Part shown: one piece after another, positions 35,980-46,175 of the stretch
Layout of the letters: every line of letters begins with the position of its first letter
Numbering within the stretch: the first letter of the stretch is position 1
Source of the DNA: Gaeumannomyces sp. JS-464
Taxonomy: Eukaryota; Ascomycota; Sordariomycetes; Magnaporthales; Magnaporthaceae
Assembly: GCA_002197995.1 (NCBI GenBank)
Contig: NGZR01000001.1
Span: 496,001-560,000, forward strand
Direction of reading: 5' to 3'
Length of the DNA stretch: 64,000 nt
Translations under genes and position numbers: made by a program
Notes under the pieces: generated by a model
What the model saw: the letters and a program-made list of their open reading frames with translations, nothing else
Told to the model about the DNA's origin: nothing
Database searches by the model: none

Positions 35980-36384
35980 TGTTACAATTAAAGGTTTGCT
36001 TTTAAAATAGGGCATTTTGGGGGTGGATAAGATAATATCGTTAGTTTAGTATAAAGGGAACACGTAACTTAAAAGGATAATTTAATTGCTTGTTTTAGGA
36101 AATGCCTGGAAGCTAATTTAGGTTAATTAATACCGAAGCTTTAGTTAAAGCTACCTAGTTTAGAAGGAAATCCATTCTTTATATATACGTTGTTTTACCC
36201 TAGTAGTTTTTTGGATTTGTGGCTTTATCCTAACCTTTATAAATCCACAGATCCTTTCCTGGATCCGCCTTAGGTAATCTGCTTGGTCACGTGACCTCTG
36301 TTAGCGCAACGAGGCGGGGTAGGGACACCACTTGGAGCCCCCCTCCCGCCATGCGTCTTGGGGGCCTGCATGCTGGTCGTAACA
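35980..36384 (-). repeat. RetroA LTR (5' LTR of A3) spanning the RIP boundary
   Basis: 405 bp, with plus-strand ends TGTTACAATTA and GGTCGTAACA. It is the shortest LTR of the family and has a single tandem unit. About 35,980-36,240 is AT-rich like the rest of the block, while 36,250-36,384 is GC-rich and looks unmutated (for example GCATGCTGGTCGTAACA). The edge of heavy mutation therefore falls inside this LTR. Confidence 0.88.
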
Positions 36385-36634
36385 GTTATGCGGGGAAATT
36401 GATTGCCAATGGGCCAAAATGCGCGAAAATTGAAATTCCCTGCAAAATTGCGGTGTTCCGACACCGGAGAACACAGGGGCCGCACAGGCCAAAAGTGGGT
36501 CGGGGGGTGCGGGAGCAGAAAGGGTTGGGTGGCCGGCAAGAGCCTCCTAAGAAACCAGGCCGGAATCGTCCTCGTCAAATACCGGACGATCTCCTCGCAC
36601 CAGAATTCCAGCGAAGCTCCAACAACCGCATTCA

Positions 36635-38636
36635 ATGGGCCCACGGGAACCCTCAAGGCATCAAGGCAGGACTCTTCGCAGCACAGCGCGACGTCATGGC
36701 AGTGTTCGAGGAGCGAGGATACCAGTTCAGGCAAGACAACACCCTCGTCTTCTCGAGTGCCCCTCTGCCCAGGAACGCATCAGACGACAGAGAACACGTC
36801 TTCTTGGCCATCACCAGTCCAAGGCGGTGTCACGGCAGGAGTCCCACCAGATGAGCCACGGAGCCCTCCAACCAGAGTCGCGACCTCCATTGGACAATCA
36901 GCCGAGCGGCCCTGCCTTAAACGCGGCCCTGACGACAGCAGAAGCTCTTGCCGCAGACGTCCTGACAACACACCTTCCGGTCACACACCTTCCGCCTTCG
37001 CCACCACGACGTTTCAGGCTCCCTGCCCCGACTCGCCCAGTGATTGCTGGAACCTTCCCCATACAGGACGAAGAGATAATCGCTGTGCCCCCAGCAGCTT
37101 CCTCGCGCTCCTACTTTCCCCAGTGGTCCTCCCTCTTCGCGTCTAGGACAGAGAATCAGCCAGCTCCATCTGACTTAGAGCAAGTCGCCCCCGTCCTGAC
37201 TCCCGGGGACCGTCCTGCACATCTTCCACCGAAACCTCCATTGCCAGGGGGGGGGGGGGGGGGGGGGGGCATTGCACCATCCTCACTAGCACCTTTCCCA
37301 CCATTGCGAAGACGCTTGTCCACCCCGGAAGTGGTCGGCGCTCTGCCTAAGGACTATACGCCGCTTTCCCTTGCCACAGAGCAAGTGGAACTCCCCTCAC
37401 CCGTTCAGCCTCCAGAACTTTCGGAAGGAGAGGACAGTGAATTCACTGAAGGAGCCGTGCCGATCAATGAACTCCCCTCCTCCCACCTACCTATACGCTG
37501 CCGCCGGCAGTCCGGCTTCCGCTTTGAAGCTCCCTTCGCTCTCGCTGTCCCCGTCTGTACATTGTCAACAGAACCATATTGACGCCACCCTCCGGAAGAT
37601 CCGGGCATCAATCGAAATATCTCGAGCAGGACGAACAAGCACCAGCTGGAGCCCTCCCAACCGACGGAACCTCCTCAGTCCACGTCATCCACCATGCAGC
37701 CCTACAAAAACGTAGAGTCCTCCCGTCAAGTCGAGAAGGCGCCGGATGGTCGTTCCGCAGACAGCGGAAGGGCCTCATCGTCAAGCAGTCATAGACGGCG
37801 TCGGAACGGTCGCAACCAGTCCAGTTCGTCCACCAGCACGCCTCCTCGTCCCGACACGCCACCAGGTCAAGCTCCTCCTCGCCTGGGAGGTAAAGACAAG
37901 CAAGCAACGCACACCCGGAAGGAATACCGACAACACGCCGCCTTCATCTTGGAGATCGATGACAGAGTTTCGGACGAACTCGCCCGCCTTCTCACCCCGA
38001 AGGTGACTACAGCTGCTAGGATGACGTTGAGAGATTTACCGTCAAATAAACCCCTCAAACTCCGATGCCAAATCCGCGGACACATTAACGAGGGCCGGTT
38101 TGATCATCTGCTGGACCCTAAGCGCTTCAACTTCCCCTCCCTATGGATCGCTCGGTTTGAGGGAGGCCCGAGCGATGACGAGGACCTGTCTGCCTCACTA
38201 GAGAGAGCGTCCTCCGTCAGTCAAGCCACTCGAGATCCCATGCGAGAGATCAGGGGCAACGCCAACCAGCGCGCCAACATTGCCGATCCCTACAGCGCAC
38301 GGGACGTGCGTCATCGGGACTACCCCTCGCGCCAAGACAATAGACCCGTTGACCGTCAATCCTCCGGCCCTACGAGAAGCACGACCTTTACCAAGATGCG
38401 CCCTGCTGAGACGTTCAGACCTGGTCGGCTTTAAGCTGCGAAGCTCCCTCAAACCAGAAACCTTCAAGTTTGACAGTAAAAAGTCTTCTGTTGTCGACTT
38501 CATCGCCCACTTGGAACATTTCGTCAGGACAGACGGAGAGGCCGAAGTTCTTCGACTTCTACCGTCCGGAATCCTTTACGATACGAGCTACGAGGCCGCT
38601 CGCTGGTACCACAGTCTGGATACGGGCAAAAAGTGA
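36635..38636 (+). pseudogene. ChromoE Gag-like polyprotein, proline/serine-rich N-terminus
   Basis: An open stretch at 36,635-37,582 ends at TGA and continues in the same frame to 38,434. It is rich in Pro, Ser and Arg and contains a poly-Gly stretch encoded by a 23-base G run. After a frame change near 38,400, a retrotransposon Gag segment follows: LKPETFKFDSKKSSVVDFIA, then HLEHFVRTDGEAEVLRLLP, with ARWYHSLDTGKK at the end. This pattern (F-G/S-K, then WYHSL) is typical of Ty3 Gag. Function in a live element would be particle assembly. Confidence 0.65.
37247..37269 (+). repeat. 23-base G homopolymer
   Basis: An uninterrupted run of 23 G inside the ChromoE Gag frame, which reads it as polyglycine. 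Its length is likely to be unstable both biologically and in sequencing. Confidence 0.95.
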
Positions 38637-41099
38637 GACTTGGACGGCAGCATCGAGACTTGGAATACTCCGACGGGAGCGCCAAGGGCTTTGGCGCAGC
38701 TCTACACCAGAAGCAACCAAATGGGGCGGTGCGGCCCATCCTCTTCTTGTCCAGAACTCTGAGGTCCGGAGAGTTTGCCTACTGGTCGACGGAGCTGGAG
38801 CCTAAGGCATTGGTGTGGGCTTTGCATAAGCTCGTACACTACCTCGACCACAGTCAGATGCTGGTTATCACGAATTACACGGCAATACGAGACGCATTCC
38901 ATGGCACAACCGCCCCCAGGGGAAGATGCGACTCGTTGCATGGCGACTGTTCCTAGCCAAGTACCGAGACCAGATCAAGATGGTGCATCGAGTGGGCAAG
39001 ACACACGTCAACGCGGACGCGCTCAGTCGGTTGGCAAGGACGGAGGCCGCGAAGGAGACTCCGGAGGAACAGGAGATCGAGGCATCAAGCATGTGGGCGC
39101 ATTCTGGCCGATCGTTTGATCCAATAATGGAAGCCTTGGCCTACATCGTCAAATTAGACGAGAGATACGGAGACAAGATCATGCTCTGTTTGCCAGTGGA
39201 TCAGGCGACCATCGAGACACCCACCGAGACAAGCGAGACAGACGAGACGCGAGATCCAGAGGCTGTCAGGGAATTCAGAGCGGAATCAGTCTCGACGAGA
39301 TCATTCGATCCGATGGTTAGGGTGTTCCCGATTTTGACAAGACGACAAGCGAGGCTGGCACAGAACGATTGCGAAAACACCTCCCCACTGTTGATTCGTC
39401 AATGCCCTCGTTCGAGGCCAGACCGATACCCGCTCTCATGGACAAGACTCCAGCACCTTCACCGGCAATGGGGACGCCGACAGCTCGGGTGGATGAGGCG
39501 ACGTCGGAACCAGACAAGTCTACTCCAGAACCAGAGTCGACGCCGGACAAGTCACCGGACATGACCGACGGACCGCCGATGGCCAAATTGACGACAGGAG
39601 AGGATGACGGTCGAATCACAGTCTCTACAAGCCTCAGATGAGTTCTTAGACAGGGTAGCCAAGCTCCTACCGCTGGACAAGACAATAGGAAGGTCTGCAA
39701 GGCAATACAAGACAAGGCAGACAAGAACACGGCCGGCCTGATCACCCATGGCAATTACAGATGGGATCGAGGGAAGCTCATGTACCTCACCGACGGAGAC
39801 TACCCCGGACTGGTGATCCCAAGCGACTTGACACGAGAGGTCCTGGAGATGGCGCACACCAGACGAGCGCATCCGGCGGCCCAAAGAACGTACGACTTCC
39901 TCAGACCATTCGTGCACTTGAGTGGAAGCCGACCGTTTCTGCAGAGCCTGCCCAGGCTGCGGACAAGCCAAGCCAATCAATCACGACCGTACGGCGACCT
40001 CCAGCCTATTTTTACACCAAGGGAACCGCTGCGTGTCTTGTGCATGGATTTCATCGTCGGACTACCAACCAGCGCCAGAGGGTACGATGCTGGGCTGATT
40101 CTGGTTGACAAGACGTCGAAATTCACAACGCTGATCTGCGGCAACACGAGCTGGGACACGGACCGATGGGCCACTGAGTACATCCGACAGGTCCACCCGC
40201 TTTGGCTGTTCCCGGACACCTTCATCTCGGACCAAGACAGCAAGATCATCTCACGACTTTGGTCCCAAACGTGCAAACTGGTGGGCATATCGGTACAGGT
40301 GACAGCCGCACACCATCCCAGCGCTAACGGCCAAGCAAAGAGAACGATTCAGACATTCGTCACCGCGCTCTGCACGCTCGTCGGAGGCAAGCTGGATCCG
40401 TCAGGTTGGGAGGATCACGCGCCGCACGTCCTGGCATGCCTGAACACCTCGGTGCCAGCCACTACAAGACAAGTACCGTACAAGATGCTCTACGGACGGG
40501 AACCCAAGTCTTGGTTACCAGGGCCAGTGCCGATCATGGAACCCGAGCCCTTTACCGAGGTACAGAAGAATCTGAGGGCGGAAGCGTGGGACTCGGCGCA
40601 GGTGGCCGCAGCAAGAATGAAGGTGGCATATAACAACAAGCACTCACCGCCACCGGACCTCAAGGCTGGGGACTTCGTCTACGTGAAGTCAGCCAAGCCA
40701 GGCGGCGGAGGGTATCACTTCGACCATCAAGACAAGCTATCCTTCCCGAAGGCGGGTCCGTTCAAGGTACTCGAGGCCATCAGCTCGCTCAAACATCGCA
40801 TCCAACTGCCGTCCTGGATCAAGTGGAACCCCGAGATATCGATCGAGCATCTGCAGCCCGTCACCACAGATCCCTTCGGACGCCCAAGGATGGAGCCAGG
40901 CGTGTACCGCAGCGATGACGGCGTCGACAAATGGATCATCGAGGAGATCGAGGAACACGCACGCAAGGGAACCACGAGGCAGCTTCACTACAAAGTCGGG
41001 TGGCTGGGCGGATCGCACACCTGGGAACCACACGAGCAGCTGGTCAAAGACGTCCCCAAGGTTGCAGCGTCGTATAGAAAAAGGCATTCACTACAGTAG
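38637..41099 (+). pseudogene. ChromoE Pol remnant: RNase H, integrase, chromodomain
   Basis: RNase H (38,660-39,040) has YSDGSAKGFGAALHQ, TELEPKALVWALHKL and, after a frame change near 38,925, KTHVNADALSRL. Integrase follows a linker. KNTAGLITHGNYRWDRGKL precedes the zinc region, whose Cys residues (FCRACPGCGQAK, 39,937-39,972) lie in another frame than the rest. The core (from about 40,045) keeps CMDFIVGLP and SDQDSK, but has NGQAKRTIQTF where a catalytic Glu is expected. The chromodomain at the C-terminus (about 40,920-41,090) has YKVGWLGGSHTWEPHEQL. The open frame 39,780-41,099 is 439 aa. The Glu-to-Lys change alone should abolish integration. Confidence 0.82.
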
Positions 41100-41780
41100 C
41101 AATATCTCCTGCCATGGATGGAGACGTTTCCCTCGCAAACGACATAGACAAGACTCGGGAGACCCTTGGAACAACCTTGGGTAGTCCGGTGCCAGGCAGC
41201 AGGGTCCTGGGCACGAACTTCTAGACAACAATATCAACTACTGAATGCGACATTACGACGTTATCAGAACACCTTCAGACCTCATTCACCTGGCCGTCAA
41301 TTGGGCGGGGCGACAGTGCGACTGAAGCCGCGCCTTCCCTTTCGGTATAGAACGAACACAACAGAGAAAATTCTGCGGGATTCCACTCTCGACCTCTCTG
41401 ATCTCTCCCACCTCAACCCATTTTCTCTTTCCCAATTCCTCTCTCCCACCAACAACGCGCTTAACACCCTTCCAGATTCCATCTGCAGCCTTTTGATCAA
41501 GCACTTCTCGCACCGGGTCGCATCACCAAACGAGCTCGTCAGCACAGGTACATTTCCCGCAAGCCTTTGCGAAGCGCTTTATCACTTCAGTCGACCGGAG
41601 GGCTGCAACCGGCAAGGTCTTGAAGGTTCACAAGGCATCGCCGGACTCCTCAAGCATTTCCCATCCGCAAGCATTTTCCCACTCCAAATCTCACAAAGCA
41701 TCGCTTAGCGGCGCAATTACCCACGATCATCAGAGTTCCATGCTAACGCACCAGATTCTCGTCACCCACAGCTAAGCATC
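41100..41780 (+). promoter_or_regulatory. Spacer and probable promoter/leader of the helicase unit
   Basis: This lies between the ChromoE stop and the ATG at 41,781. It is CT-rich around 41,390-41,460, a common feature of fungal promoters and leaders. It could also contain the missing ChromoE 3' LTR, but no matching 5' copy was found. The ORF at 41,166-41,708 has no recognisable domain and is not called. Confidence 0.35.
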
Positions 41781-44700
41781 ATGGCGGGTCGGTTCAAGAA
41801 AGCCATGAGGTCCCGTGGTCGCGAGCGCTCCCAGACCCAGGAGGGGGGTGGACAGGACGAAGCCGCCCAACACATAATCCAAGAGTCGGATTGGAACACC
41901 ACCAACAGCGATCAGGCGGGATGGGACCAAGCCACAGGACGAGATTCTCAGCAGACAGCCCAAGAGTCCCAGCAGACAGTCCAAGAGTCCCAGCAGACAG
42001 TCCAAGAGTCCCAGCAGACAGTCCAAGAGTCGGATTGGGGCAACAACCACGGTGATCAATCGGACTGGCAAGCCGCTGGACAAGAGACCCAGCCAGACGA
42101 CGGCGGCAACGATCAATCCGGCTGGGACAGTGGCCAGGGCAACCAGTCAGGCAACGACCAGTCCGGCTGGGACAATGGCCAGGGCGACCGATCGGACAAT
42201 GGCGGCAACGGTCAATCTGGCTGGGGCAATGATCAGGGCGACCAGTCCAGCAATGGTCAAGCCAACTGGGGCAATGATCAGAGCAATCAGTCCGGCTGGG
42301 GCAATGATCAGCAGCCAGACAACGGCGACGATCAATCCGGCTGGGGAAACGACGCTGAGCAAGGCGACGACAGGCAGCAAGACCGTCGGCACATCCCTGC
42401 CCATTCACACCAGCAGCTACTTCGCCCAGAAGGCTCTGATGAAGATGACCGAGACCCTGACGGTCCAAGCTCTTTATGCAATGGAGGGCAAGAACTGCGC
42501 CAAGTACAAGGACACATTCCGTCAGCTGGGCGTCAACCCCACGGGCAAGGGAATGTCATCGAAAATGTTCCTGAAGCAGACTACCTACAGTTACGGCGAA
42601 GTGCAAGTCAACTTCCTGTACTCATCGGGCGCCAGAGATACCCAAGTAGCCTCCCTCAGCATGTGTTCCAAGCACGTCAAGGACCTGAGGGTCGAGGACA
42701 TCAACATCGGAAAGGACGGAGAAGTTCCTGCGTACCTACACGACATGCTGTGGAGCAACATCAAGCCACAAAAGGTAACCCGAGTCCGCTTCCTCACCCG
42801 ACTCGAGGCAATGTGCATGGAAATGAACGAGGACCAGATTCGTCGCAAGGGATTGGTGCTGGGCAACGGTTTCAAGAAAGCGTCAAATGAAATGCGCAAG
42901 CTGAGGAACAAGATCGCCGAGGCCAACCTGGACACCTTCGTCGCCATCGATCTATTCGTGCCACGCGGAGAGAACTACCCGGGCAGCGACAACGTACTGT
43001 CACTACTGCAAACCGTGGTGTTGGCCCCCATCACAGGACATCCGGCTCAAGAACTGTTCAAGAACTCACCGACAGCAAAGCTCATTCGGGTTCAGGACTT
43101 CGCAGCCAAGGCGGGAAGCAGTGCAGCTCCGGACCCGGTGCGCATCCGCTCATGGGACCAAGCAGACTACACAGCCACATACGGTCGCGCAGTCGTCGAC
43201 GAATACCTGTTGCAGAGACAGATGGCCGAGAAGATTAGACAGAACACAGTCTGGCTATTCGGAGGTCCATCATCGGCCGCAGTCGCGATGGCCTACCATT
43301 GGAGTACCTGTTCCTATGCAAGACTACAGCAGTGGAGCTCCTCCCCGGTATGGACATGTCGTGTCAGATCGAGATCCACGATGTCGATTATCAAGCCTCC
43401 AAGCTTCCGGACTGGCCTCGGACAAAGGAAGAGGAAGCAAAGATGGTAGCCGATCACATCATCAGCAGATGGCGTAATCTGACAGCAGTCATGAAGCCGG
43501 ATGATCCAAAATTCCTCGCCATGCTCGTAAGCGCTGTGGTCGACGTTTACGCCGGAGAGACCGAGGACTTGTCTGAGGAGAAAGCCGAGGAGCTCAAAGA
43601 TAAGATGGTGAGGTGGCTGATGGAAATTAGGCCCATGGACGCGGTCGACGAACAGGGAACCATCACCCGGGAGCTCAACTCGGAGTGGACAGAGCGCATC
43701 ACGCAATGGGCAATCGACAAGGGCAGCGAGGTGCGACCAGCAACCTGGGTGCCCGACAAGGATGATCGTCGACCCTGGAAGGCGACTCGAGTGCCCATGC
43801 CAGATGAGCTGAGCGGCTACGCTGACGCCGCCTTCACCGCCGTCGTTCCCCGCCATCCACACCGGCCCATGGAACCCCACCCAGAGACAGGTGAACTGCT
43901 GGATCCTCTGCCCTTGACGTTCGACATCCCAGAGGTAGACTTCGCGAGCTGAACGATGACAGCAAGCGGGTGCGAGCCAGTTTCCTGCCCGACGAGTCGG
44001 ATCTGCCTATGAAGGCGTCGATTGAGGCGATCAATCAACTGGCACAGCAGGCAGACAAAGACGAGAAGGGAGCGGCTGCCTTCATCAAGGACTTCAGCAA
44101 CCCATCGGAGTTCCTCAGTATGCCAGACGCATTCCCCACCATCGGACGCCTCGTCCGAGGCGAGCCGGAGGGAGGGTTTGAGACCAGGCTACAAGAGAAG
44201 TACAATCAGGCGAACGAGGATCAGAAGAAGCCTTTCCAGGCCAAAGATCTGCCCCATCGAAACCTGGTGATACACGGCGCTCCAGGATCCGGGAAAACCC
44301 ACACAGCGATACTGGTGGCAGCCGCAGTCCTGAACTCGGAGTTCGATGAATCGGGCATGTCGGATAAACCAAAGACGGAGGTATTCCGTGTCGCTGAGGA
44401 AGCATTGGACGCGGAGAACAGTGCCCAACCGACAGTGTCACAGCCGGCAGACTCATCGCCGACGCGAGGCCAGTCGTCGGAAGAGTCCTCCACATCGAAG
44501 GCAACCGAGACCTCGTCGACACAGGGCAAGTCGTCGGAGGAGTTTGCAACGTCAGAGACTCCACAGCCGACAGACTCATCGCCGACACAAGACAAGTCAT
44601 CGGATAAGCACTCGACCTCGCAAGCCAATCCAACAGACTCCTTCATGGACCGACTGGCGAGGGCGCTGAGACAGGACTTCAAGGAGCACAGTTCGAAGAA

Positions 44701-46175
44701 GAAGCATGAGGGAAAAATGGTCGTCAGCTGCAGCGAGAATCTCCAAGGAGACGATCTGTGTGAAAAGATGGACAAGGTATGGAGCGAGGTATGCGGTACC
44801 AAACTCAAGATTGTCCGACTGAGCACAATGACTCGGGAAATGGCATTCGTGAGGAACTCCAACCGGAAGCAACGACCAGAGCGGTACGACGAGATCGACA
44901 CGATGACCCTCCGGACACTGGCCCGGGAGATGCTGGAGACTGCGCGGGGAGTGCGAGCGGCGAGGAAGGATCGGCGTCCTCACGGAGGAGACTACAGCCT
45001 CAGCGCACAGGTGTTGCCACGCCTGGAGTCGAACCCCAAATACACAGATGCCTGGCACCTAATGCAAATCCGAACTGTCGACCCTAAGACATTCGAGGAA
45101 GGCAATAAGGTTGTCAACGAGGCCATCCGTGAAGCGGCATACGAGATTCTGTCCGAGGCGCAGGTGATCGTGGCCACCCCGACAGCTTTGCATACCCTCC
45201 GCTGCCACACCCCAGAGATATGCGACAACATTACATTCTGGCTCCAGGAGGAGGCGGGTCGCATGACTGAACCGGAATGGCTCGTGGCGATGACAGCTTG
45301 CCCGAATGTCATACTCAGAATCACCACCGGAGATCCCAATCAATCCCCTCCATTGGTATTCGGAGCCGAGGCCTTCACCCGAGGGGCATCGAAGGACGGA
45401 TTGGGCAGCGTGGCATATTGCCAGAAGGCACAGCAACTGGCGACCGGTCCTATGCGCCGATGGATCGACGCGGGCATGCCAGTCGTCAGGATGATGTACA
45501 CCTGCCGTCAGAGCGGTCGACAGGAGCATTTCATCTCTCGCTCGTTTTACCAAGGAGACATGGTGTCGCTGAGGGACCTCGAGCTTGACAACGGAGCCAG
45601 AAGACGCACTCGGAGAGGTCGGCGACCAGGGCATTCGGGGACAAAGATGTCGTCGGCGTCGTCGCGCAGACCAATCAAGTCATCTGGAACATCGACTCCA
45701 AGGATGTCTCTCGCCTGGGCACAAGCTGGCTGAACGAGATCCACTCAAAGGCATGCATGGAGGCGGTCCGACAGATCCAAGCCAACTGCCTGTCCAAAGA
45801 CGGCGAGCACATCCCGACCGTCGGAGTGATCTGCCCGTATACGGCTCAGAGGGATAACGCTTGGGCGACCCTGCGAAAGGCCTCTGGAGTATACATCCTT
45901 CATGACGCTGTCGAGGCACGCACGTCAAGGGCAGCCATGGGACAAGACTGGGACTTCGCAGTAGTCATCCTGACCCGAGACGACGGACGCTCAGGATTCA
46001 CCAGCGCGATGCACGACCTGGTCGTATCTCGCAGCCGTGGAAAGCTTGGCACCATCGTCATCATGTCCAAGACCGCCACAGAGGGAAGAGCTCGGGCGAC
46101 AAGCTTCTAGCCACGATGTTCAAGATGGCCGAGGACCGAGGCGACATGTGGAATCCAGACAAGAAGTTCTTATGA
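41781..46175 (+). CDS. GW-repeat UPF1-like superfamily 1 helicase (ORF1), frame broken several times
   Basis: If the frame changes near 42,370, 43,280, 43,945, 45,600 and 46,085 are single-base errors or recent shifts, this is one protein of about 1,460 aa. Residues 1-200 begin MAGRFKKAMRSRGRERSQ and hold a QQTVQES tandem repeat. Next comes a low-complexity array with about ten Trp, mostly in SGWGNDQ, SGWD or NWG contexts. Residues about 200-720 match no family I know. The C-terminal half is an SF1 helicase: HGAPGSGKTHTA (Walker A, 44,273-44,308), QEEAGRM (Walker B-like), TTGDPNQSPP (motif III), MYTCRQSGR (motif IV-like), GVICPYTAQRDN and SRAAMGQDWDFAVVIL (motifs V region) and VVSRSRGKLG (motif VI region). 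UPF1-like helicases unwind RNA or DNA with ATP. The GW array suggests Argonaute binding, which is an inference. It ends at TGA 46,173-46,175. Confidence 0.7.
41949..42032 (+). repeat. Four-copy 21-bp tandem repeat in ORF1
   Basis: The unit CAGCAGACAGTCCAAGAGTCC is repeated four times in frame, with one C/T difference in the first copy and the last base changed in the fourth. It encodes QQTVQES repeats just before the Trp-rich array. Confidence 0.95.

Larger units (their letters stand above)
1..36240. other. AT-rich RIP-degraded transposon block
   Basis: Nearly all sequence here is AT-rich and crowded with stop codons in every frame, while recognisable transposon domains persist. TpA is very common, CpG is still frequent, and CpA/TpG look depleted, as expected from RIP acting at CpA. 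Typical lesions are glutamine codons turned to TAA, catalytic Asp turned to Asn, and His turned to Tyr. No host gene is visible. Small ORFs in the block are chance or fragments of mutated transposon proteins. The block ends abruptly near 36,240, inside an LTR. It could be a dispersed repeat island, a subtelomere or a pericentromere; the window cannot tell. Confidence 0.93.
36385..41099 (+). mobile_element. ChromoE, GC-normal broken Ty3/gypsy chromovirus
   Basis: The coding order is Gag, RNase H, integrase, chromodomain, all plus strand, with normal GC content and no sign of heavy RIP. Protease and reverse transcriptase are absent: Gag ends at about 38,636 and RNase H starts immediately. I could not find a pair of LTRs. 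The left end abuts the RetroA LTR and the right end is unresolved after the stop at 41,097-41,099. Frameshifts and one in-frame stop show the copy is inactive unless they are sequence errors. Confidence 0.82.

Noticed and set aside
1..36240. AT-rich block as mitochondrial DNA or a bacterial/viral segment
   Set aside because: Nested LTR retrotransposons with target duplications, a Fot1 element and RIP-type transitions identify nuclear fungal heterochromatin.
41166..41708. 180-aa open frame between ChromoE and the helicase unit
   Set aside because: CT-rich composition fits a promoter or leader, and no domain was recognised.
41794..42468. 224-aa Cys/Arg-rich minus-strand repeat protein
   Set aside because: It is the shadow of the Trp/Gly/Asn/Gln repeat array of ORF1 on the opposite strand.
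43250..43310. Intron explaining the frame change in ORF1
   Set aside because: No fitting GT-AG pair with a branch site in this short interval; the alternative frame continues directly, which fits a base-level shift.
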